Part shown: positions 62,085 through 64,000 of the stretch, piece by piece
How positions within the stretch are numbered: the first letter of the stretch is position 1
Layout: every line of letters begins with the position of its first letter
The notes under the pieces: generated by a model
Told to the model about the DNA's origin: nothing
The model's database searches: none
Seen by the model: only the letters and a program-made list of their open reading frames with translations
Position numbers and translations under genes: made by a program
Origin: Bacillus sp. ISL-18
GTDB taxonomy: Bacteria; Bacillota; Bacilli; Bacillales; Cytobacillaceae
Assembly (NCBI RefSeq): GCF_018613415.1
Contig: NZ_JAGGQG010000005.1
Coordinates: 87,268 to 151,267, forward strand
Direction: 5' to 3'
Length of the DNA stretch: 64,000 bases

Positions 62085-63086
62085 TTATTTTTTTCGTTCT
62101 ATCATTTGAGGCGGTTCTTCCATCCATCCGTTATTAATCATAATCTTTGCACCTTCATGGGCATATTCGAAAATATCTTTCGTGAAAATAGTATTTTTTG
62201 CTGCCAAGTCGTTCCGTAAACTAAATGCAGTACCAACGGCATTGCCTCCCATAGAAAAACTACAAAAAAGGCTGGTACAATACATCATGAGCTTATCGGA
62301 AAACGGAGGAACTGTTGAACGCGTTGCATTTCCGCCCGAGGGAGCAGGTATTTGGATACCATCTTCGAGAAATGTTTCACTCATCTCTTTAATAATACTT
62401 TTGGAGAGTTCTGCTCCTTTTGTAAAAAAATTTTTCACTTCTGTTTTATCAGCACATTGAGCAAAACCAGTAATCATTTGTAACCCAATAACATTTGACT
62501 CAATACCATGAAAAATATAAGCAACTTCAACTGCATTTAATGTTCGCTTTTTACCAATTTTACTAAATGGATTCATTCCAGCCAAATAGTCTTTATCTTT
62601 TACAAACTCTACCGAGTTGGGCATAGAAACATAAGGAGCCCGAGCCAACATCCCTTTTTCGAGTAAATATTGTGTGCAAGAATTATAAAATGATTGGGTA
62701 ATGGCGGTAAGTTCTTTGAAAAGAATTACAATATCTTCACGATATGCCATGTTTATATTTAGCGTATGCAACCCCATACTAATTTCTTTTAGTAACCGTA
62801 CAAACATGATGTCAAAACCATTTTCATATAGCTTAGGCACATCTTTGTTAACATCTTCAGAAGTAAACCCAACTGGGATTGCAGCCCCTTCACTTTTGAA
62901 AATACTTTTTATTTTGCCAACATAAATGTCTATTTCTTTGTATAAATCAGTCATGATTTTTTTGGCTTTTTCGTCGTCAGCTTTTTCAATAAAGTATTCT
63001 AGCATTCGCAAAATCATCGTTTTCTCTTGGTATGTAATCCATAGCACTCCAAGTTCGGATGATGTTATTGCGGGTTTCTCAGGCAT
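62085..63086 (-). CDS. DUF3231 family protein
   Basis: 333 aa, two helical halves as in 19171-20148: ELGVLWITYQEKTMILRMLE, SEGAAIPVGFTSEDVNKDVP in the first, LNAVEVAYIFHGIESNVIGL and VPPFSDKLMMYCTSLF in the second. ATG 63086 has AGGAGG nine bases upstream. Ferritin-like fold, spore-coat-related family, function unknown. Distant from the other copy, so not a recent duplication. Confidence 0.8.
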   Translation of the reverse strand: MPEKPAITSSELGVLWITYQEKTMILRMLEYFIEKADDEKAKKIMTDLYKEIDIYVGKIKSIFKSEGAAIPVGFTSEDVNKDVPKLYENGFDIMFVRLLKEISMGLHTLNINMAYREDIVILFKELTAITQSFYNSCTQYLLEKGMLARAPYVSMPNSVEFVKDKDYLAGMNPFSKIGKKRTLNAVEVAYIFHGIESNVIGLQMITGFAQCADKTEVKNFFTKGAELSKSIIKEMSETFLEDGIQIPAPSGGNATRSTVPPFSDKLMMYCTSLFCSFSMGGNAVGTAFSLRNDLAAKNTIFTKDIFEYAHEGAKIMINNGWMEEPPQMIERKK

Positions 63087-63359
63087 ACTGTATTCCTCCT
63101 ATATTTTTTCCTCTTTATTTTGCTCTACAATTGATACAATATCCTAAAAAATTCACATACTTTACCTCGTTAATTGAATTATAGAAAATAAAATTTTTAC
63201 CTTTAGCTAGAATATTTCAATGCTGTAATAAGGAAAATAAATTTGTCTGAAAAATTCGATGAAGAAAATTGGAGGAAATTTAAATAGAGGGATGAAAGAA
63301 CTACCCCATCTCCAAATAGATACGAATTAGTAAAAGAAAAGTGATAGAAGTGAATATCA

Positions 63360-63836
63360 ATGATAACAAAAGATGAGCTTGAAAAAATCCTTTGGAGTAT
63401 TGCTTTACCTGGTTTTGCTCAAATTCTGAACAAGAAATTTTTCAAGGGATTACTTTTAATTGGATTAGAAATATTGATTAATGTCCAATCCAACTTTAAT
63501 GATGTAATTATTCTGAGTTTTCATGGGGAAATTGAAAGATCCATTGGACAAACGAATTACCAATGGTTGATGTTTTATCCTTGTCTTTATTTTTTTGCGA
63601 TTTGGGATGCTTATAGTGATGCAAACGGTAAAAAAGCATCCTTAGCGTTTCTTCCGTTTGTGTTTTCCGCCTATTTAGTTACAGTAGGGCTTATTTACTC
63701 AGCAACATTTAAAGTAAACGGAATGTTACTCGGACCTATTTGGTTACCAATGTTGTCATTACCCATCGGAATACTGATTGGATTTTTTTTGAGATATATG
63801 CTTTTAAAATTTATATATCGTGCCGAGGAAACTTAG
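63360..63836 (+). CDS. Conserved multi-span membrane protein
   Basis: 158 aa, four or five hydrophobic segments. IALPGFAQILNKKFFKGLLL near the start and NYQWLMFYPCLYFFAIWDAY in the middle are patterns I know from an uncharacterised Bacillus membrane family, reminiscent of TM2/DUF5683-type proteins in which PGxGQ and DAY are conserved. Function unknown. GTGATAGAAGTG before ATG 63360 is a weak ribosome binding site. Followed by a terminator and a long repeat variant. Confidence 0.65.
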   Translation: MITKDELEKILWSIALPGFAQILNKKFFKGLLLIGLEILINVQSNFNDVIILSFHGEIERSIGQTNYQWLMFYPCLYFFAIWDAYSDANGKKASLAFLPFVFSAYLVTVGLIYSATFKVNGMLLGPIWLPMLSLPIGILIGFFLRYMLLKFIYRAEET

Positions 63837-63875
63837 GTACACTAGCTCAAAGAAATTAGTGATTCTTCAATAAAC

Positions 63876-63912
63876 ATAAACGCCAAAGGGTTCAATTGGC
63901 GTTTATTTTTTA
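63876..63912 (+). terminator. Terminator after the last gene
   Basis: ATAAACGCCAA pairs with TTGGCGTTTAT, followed by TTTTTTA. Confidence 0.88.
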
Positions 63913-64000
63913 TTGAACTAACCTCCCTCAATAAAAGAAGCGAAAACACCGATTTACTCATGTTTTCTTAGAATCTCATAGTTGTTTACCTATCGGTAAA
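63905..64000 (-). repeat. Long variant of the intergenic repeat
   Basis: Minus strand: TTCTAAGAAAACATGAG, AAATCGGTGTTTTCGCTTC, TTTTATTGAGGGAGGTTAGT, TCAATAAAAAATAAACG. Parallels 42900-42990. Runs to the end of the window. Confidence 0.55.

Overview
The window is low-GC DNA with strong AGGAGG-type ribosome binding sites. It carries HU, a CspB-like cold-shock protein, a homologue of the Bacillus replication terminator protein and families typical of spore formers (DUF3231, a YjcZ-like mini-protein). This points to an endospore-forming Bacillaceae. There is a MobA/MobL relaxase, ArdC and RadC genes, an XerS-like recombinase, many insertion elements and many broken genes. No ribosomal, tRNA or core metabolic operon was seen. 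A large plasmid or plasmid-derived island is therefore likely; no replication initiator was found, so this is not settled.

Layout. 1-8500: a type I restriction-modification operon with a SIR2-domain gene between hsdS and hsdR. 8500-12440: small genes and hairpin-rich, relatively GC-rich leader DNA, ending in a radC-like gene. 12437-16486: a Tn554-like transposon (tnpA, tnpB, tnpC, no cargo) sitting in the loop of the radC terminator. 16500-20150: a gene with a double-palindrome operator, a secreted nuclease lipoprotein and a DUF3231 gene. 21016-33154: an ardC antirestriction gene split by a second, 11.3-kb Tn554-like element. Its cargo is a row of small single genes, most of them followed by one copy of a structured repeat. 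33200-38010: a mobilisation block (DUF3847, MobL, possible oriT). 38849-43000: HU and two head-to-head IS110-type elements with guide-RNA-like 3' regions. 43187-46586: ArsR regulator, decayed LLM monooxygenase and MFS exporter. 47200-54300: Dps, truncated resolvase, RTP homologue, XerS-like recombinase, HepT/MntA toxin-antitoxin, CBS protein. 54700-59150: group II intron scar, AI-2E-type exporter, IS66 remnant, Csp. 59700-64000: frameshifted integrase, then DUF3888, CBO0543, DUF3231 and membrane-protein genes.

Four patterns tie the region together. First, a conserved intergenic repeat follows one gene after another, both inside the second transposon and elsewhere, giving a gene-cassette-like array; IS110 elements have inserted into copies of this repeat. 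Second, several dif-like 11-6-11 sites lie next to an XerS-like recombinase and flank the HepT/MntA pair in inverted orientation, as in Acinetobacter pdif modules. Third, each of the two IS110 elements has a short variable segment in its 3' non-coding region that matches its own insertion flank. Fourth, the SIR2 gene occupies the place that the PrrC suicide nuclease holds in the EcoprrI operon.

All functions come from reading motifs by eye; no database or folding run was possible.
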